Positions 62,181 to 64,000 of a stretch of 64,000 bases of DNA are shown piece by piece. This DNA comes from Pseudomonas sp. GR 6-02 (GTDB taxonomy: Bacteria; Pseudomonadota; Gammaproteobacteria; Pseudomonadales; Pseudomonadaceae): the NCBI RefSeq assembly GCF_001655615.1, contig NZ_CP011567.1, forward strand, positions 3,233,001 to 3,297,000. Direction: 5' to 3'. Positions within the stretch are counted from its first letter, which is position 1, and every line of letters starts with the position of its first letter. A program made the translations under genes and the position numbers. The notes under the pieces are model-generated. The model had not been told where the DNA came from. It ran no database searches and saw only the letters and a list, made by a program, of their open reading frames with translations.

Positions 62181-63221
62181 TTATTTGCCGTGGGCGGAGT
62201 GGATGGCGACGATGTCAGACAGCAATGCGAAGGCTGTTTCGATGCGCCCTGCCCCAGGCCCGGACACCGTGACAGCTCCCAGGAGTTCGGTCTTGAATGA
62301 CACTGCATTCGTAGCGCCGTTGATTCCGGCAAGAGGATGTGAGTTCGACAGTAAGCGAGCCTCGACACTCGCTCGAACCGAGCCATCCGCTTCACGATCG
62401 GCTGAGCCAATCAGTTTCCAGCTCGCGCCATTGGCACTTGCCTGGGCAATATCTTGTGCGCTGATATTGCTGATACCCGAGCACGCTACATCGCTGACAT
62501 TCAGTCGTGCGTTGAGCAGTTCGTTGGCCAGGATCACCACCTTGAGGCGTACGTCAAACCCTTCCACATCGGCGGTTGGATCTGCCTCGGCGTAGCCGAG
62601 TTGTTGCGCTTGTACGACGGCATCGTTGAACGCCAGGCCGTCTTTCATCCGGGTGAGCACGTAGTTGGAAGTGCCGTTCAGGATGCCTTCGAAGCCTTGC
62701 ACATTGGCACCCGCCAGAGCCTGCCTGGCCAGACGAATCACGGGGGTGCCACTCATCACCGCCCCCTCGTATTCGAAGGCGACCTGGTTGCGCCGGGCCA
62801 ACGCCTTGAGCTCGGCACCGTGCAGCGCAATAGGCCCCTTATTGGTGGTCACTACATGAATGCCGCTTTCCAAGGCCCAGCGGCAAAAGGTAGTGGCAGG
62901 CTCGCCATCCACCGGATTGGTAAAAGTGGCTTCAGCGATGATGTCTGCACCGGAATGCTTGATCACGGTTTCGTTGAAGGCCTCAGCATTGCCGCCGCGC
63001 AGTTGAGCGAATGCGCCCTTCTCAACCGGCAGCGCCACCAACTGCTTTGCATCCAGACCGTCTTTGGCAACGATTGAGCCGAGGAACAGATCGGTGACAC
63101 CGACAATTTTAATGGTGAAGCCGAGGGCCTCTTTCCACTCGGCATTACAATCGGCGACCAATTGGGCGAAGCCACGGTTCACGCCACCAAATCCTACCAA
63201 GGCAATTTTGTACTCAGTCAT
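62181..63221 (-). CDS. Homoserine dehydrogenase-like protein, short form without ACT domain
   Basis: The 346-residue protein starts MTEYKIALVGFGGVNRGFAQ (NAD(P)-binding motif) and has THE catalytic-region motifs VVTTNKGPIALH, ILNGTSNYVLTRM and EADPTADVEGFD of homoserine dehydrogenase. It ends without the C-terminal ACT regulatory domain of the biosynthetic housekeeping enzyme (about 430 residues). ATG 63221 has AGGA nine bases upstream and matches the family start; the frame extends to 63329. The coupling with an aldehyde dehydrogenase and an Lrp regulator suggests a catabolic rather than biosynthetic role. Confidence 0.85.
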   Translation of the reverse strand: MTEYKIALVGFGGVNRGFAQLVADCNAEWKEALGFTIKIVGVTDLFLGSIVAKDGLDAKQLVALPVEKGAFAQLRGGNAEAFNETVIKHSGADIIAEATFTNPVDGEPATTFCRWALESGIHVVTTNKGPIALHGAELKALARRNQVAFEYEGAVMSGTPVIRLARQALAGANVQGFEGILNGTSNYVLTRMKDGLAFNDAVVQAQQLGYAEADPTADVEGFDVRLKVVILANELLNARLNVSDVACSGISNISAQDIAQASANGASWKLIGSADREADGSVRASVEARLLSNSHPLAGINGATNAVSFKTELLGAVTVSGPGAGRIETAFALLSDIVAIHSAHGK

Positions 63222-63336
63222 AAGCGTTGTTCCTATATTGATGTTGTTCGTTAGGAACATCCTAAGAGCCGGGCTTTGGCAGTTGAATATGGCAGAGTGC
63301 TGTATTAATTGAGCGTTTTGCCCAAGCACGATGTTG

Positions 63337-63774
63337 TCAAAACACCGCAGAAAGGACGAACGATGTCACGGTGTTTTCCACCCCCGGCATGGCCGCGATT
63401 TCCTTCCACACGAGATGGACGCGTTCAGGTGTGGCGGCATTCACACGCAGCATTAAATCGAACTCACCACTGAGTACTTCACATTGCACGACTTCGGGAA
63501 TGGAGCGCAGCGCAGTCAGTACTTCTTCGCCACGCATGCGGTCGTAGCGGTAGACAAAGATCACCGCGCTGATAAGCGACGTAGGCCGCCGCGACTCACC
63601 GAGAAGAACCGTATAGCCCTGGATCGCACCGTCGCGCTCAAGACGCTCGATGCGCTGGCGCACCGCATTGCGCGACAAGTTGATCTTGGCACCCAGTTCG
63701 ATATGGGCTATTCGCGCATTGGCGGTAAGTTCGGCCAGTATGCGTTCGTCCAACGGATCTAGAATGCGCTTCAT
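63337..63774 (-). CDS. Lrp/AsnC family transcriptional regulator
   Basis: The 145-residue protein has the Lrp helix-turn-helix (ILAELTANARIAHIELGA, NLSRNAVRQRIERLERDG) followed by the RAM/ligand-binding domain (VVQCEVLSGEFDLMLRV). ATG 63774 overlaps the stop of the upstream gene (ATGA). It is 115 bases upstream of the homoserine-dehydrogenase-like gene on the same strand. It probably senses an amino acid and controls this small operon. Confidence 0.88.
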   Translation of the reverse strand: MKRILDPLDERILAELTANARIAHIELGAKINLSRNAVRQRIERLERDGAIQGYTVLLGESRRPTSLISAVIFVYRYDRMRGEEVLTALRSIPEVVQCEVLSGEFDLMLRVNAATPERVHLVWKEIAAMPGVENTVTSFVLSAVF

Positions 63775-63998
63775 GCAGACCTCTGCAGCGCCAGACGAAG
63801 AGCCTGGCACAGACCGTCAAGATCGCCCTTGGCCAGGTACGGTGGTTGCGCGCGCACCTCGACAGTGCTCGGAACGCTTGCTTGCCAGACGCCCAGTTCG
63901 GCCAACAGCGCCGCTGACTTGGCCGGCGCAATTTGCCCGAAGGTGACCATCGGCGCGCCCAGGCTGCGTCGATGAAGCCTGCCGGCCAGTACACCGAC
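63771..63998 (-). CDS. Partial gene cut by right window edge, family not recognised
   Basis: The frame runs from the window edge to TGA at 63771-63773 and encodes the last 75 residues of a protein, including GVLAGRLHRRSLGAPMVTF, then GQIAPAKSAALLAELGVWQA, then LAKGDLDGLCQALRLALQ. It overlaps the Lrp start codon by four bases, so translation is coupled. I do not recognise the family from this tail. Its start lies outside the window. Confidence 0.6.
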   Translation of the reverse strand, partial: VGVLAGRLHRRSLGAPMVTFGQIAPAKSAALLAELGVWQASVPSTVEVRAQPPYLAKGDLDGLCQALRLALQRSA

Positions 63999-64000
63999 AG

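Noticed and set aside
1-64000. CRISPR array or rRNA operon
   Set aside because: No regularly spaced short repeats, cas-like genes or rRNA sequence were seen anywhere in the window.

Overview
The window looks like chromosomal DNA from a Pseudomonas species, probably of the fluorescens/putida type. The core genes are GC-rich, intergenic gaps are short, Shine-Dalgarno sites are good, and the families present (DUF1329/DUF1302/MMPL/YCF48 envelope module, flavin amine oxidases with cytochrome c, OtnI-like isomerase, YafY/WYL regulator) are typical of the genus. It falls into a catabolic block on the left, about 30 kb of layered mobile and defence DNA in the middle, and an ordinary accessory-metabolism block on the right.

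Left block (1-20,880). A plus-strand run encodes an envelope module (DUF1329, DUF1302, RND/MMPL transporter, YCF48-like protein). It is followed by acyl-CoA dehydrogenase, a saccharopine-dehydrogenase-like reductase, acyl-CoA ligase, SCPx-type thiolase and a DAO-family FAD oxidoreductase. Two parallel cassettes, each a Tat-exported flavin amine oxidase plus a diheme cytochrome c, face each other across a small membrane-protein gene. A TetR regulator, a Rid-family protein and a PhyH-type dioxygenase complete it. Related palindromes in front of three of these transcription units suggest a TetR regulon. My inference is a pathway for uptake and oxidation of a hydrophobic amine, with periplasmic amine oxidation feeding electrons to cytochrome c.

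Middle block (about 21,360-52,640). Island 1 (21,362-30,296) lies between two near-identical direct repeats. It holds an EAD-trypsin protease, an EAD-NTPase, a STAND NTPase, a two-domain peptidoglycan hydrolase, an unknown protein with a long hydrophobic helix and a DUF1353 protein; I regard it as the best candidate for an undescribed conflict system. After an IS21 remnant comes a second cargo (SIR2-STAND-like protein, KAP NTPase, membrane protein) next to an AT-rich recombinase set that matches the gamma-mobile-trio layout (gmtY-gmtZ-gmtX) plus a decayed fourth recombinase. Beyond it, three direct repeats of one motif bracket two modules: a TIGR02391-family gene, and an unknown 771-residue gene with an unusual tRNA-Lys(CTT). 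The block ends in IS66 and DUF3224 debris.

Right block (52,940-64,000). This holds an MFS sugar transporter of the FucP type, a CHASE-GGDEF diguanylate cyclase, a hydroxypyruvate isomerase-like enzyme divergent from a LysR regulator, a second DUF3224 remnant, a WYL regulator divergent from a glutathione S-transferase, and a minus-strand set of aldehyde dehydrogenase, homoserine dehydrogenase-like protein, Lrp regulator and one gene cut by the window edge.

All family calls come from reading motifs by eye; no database search was run.
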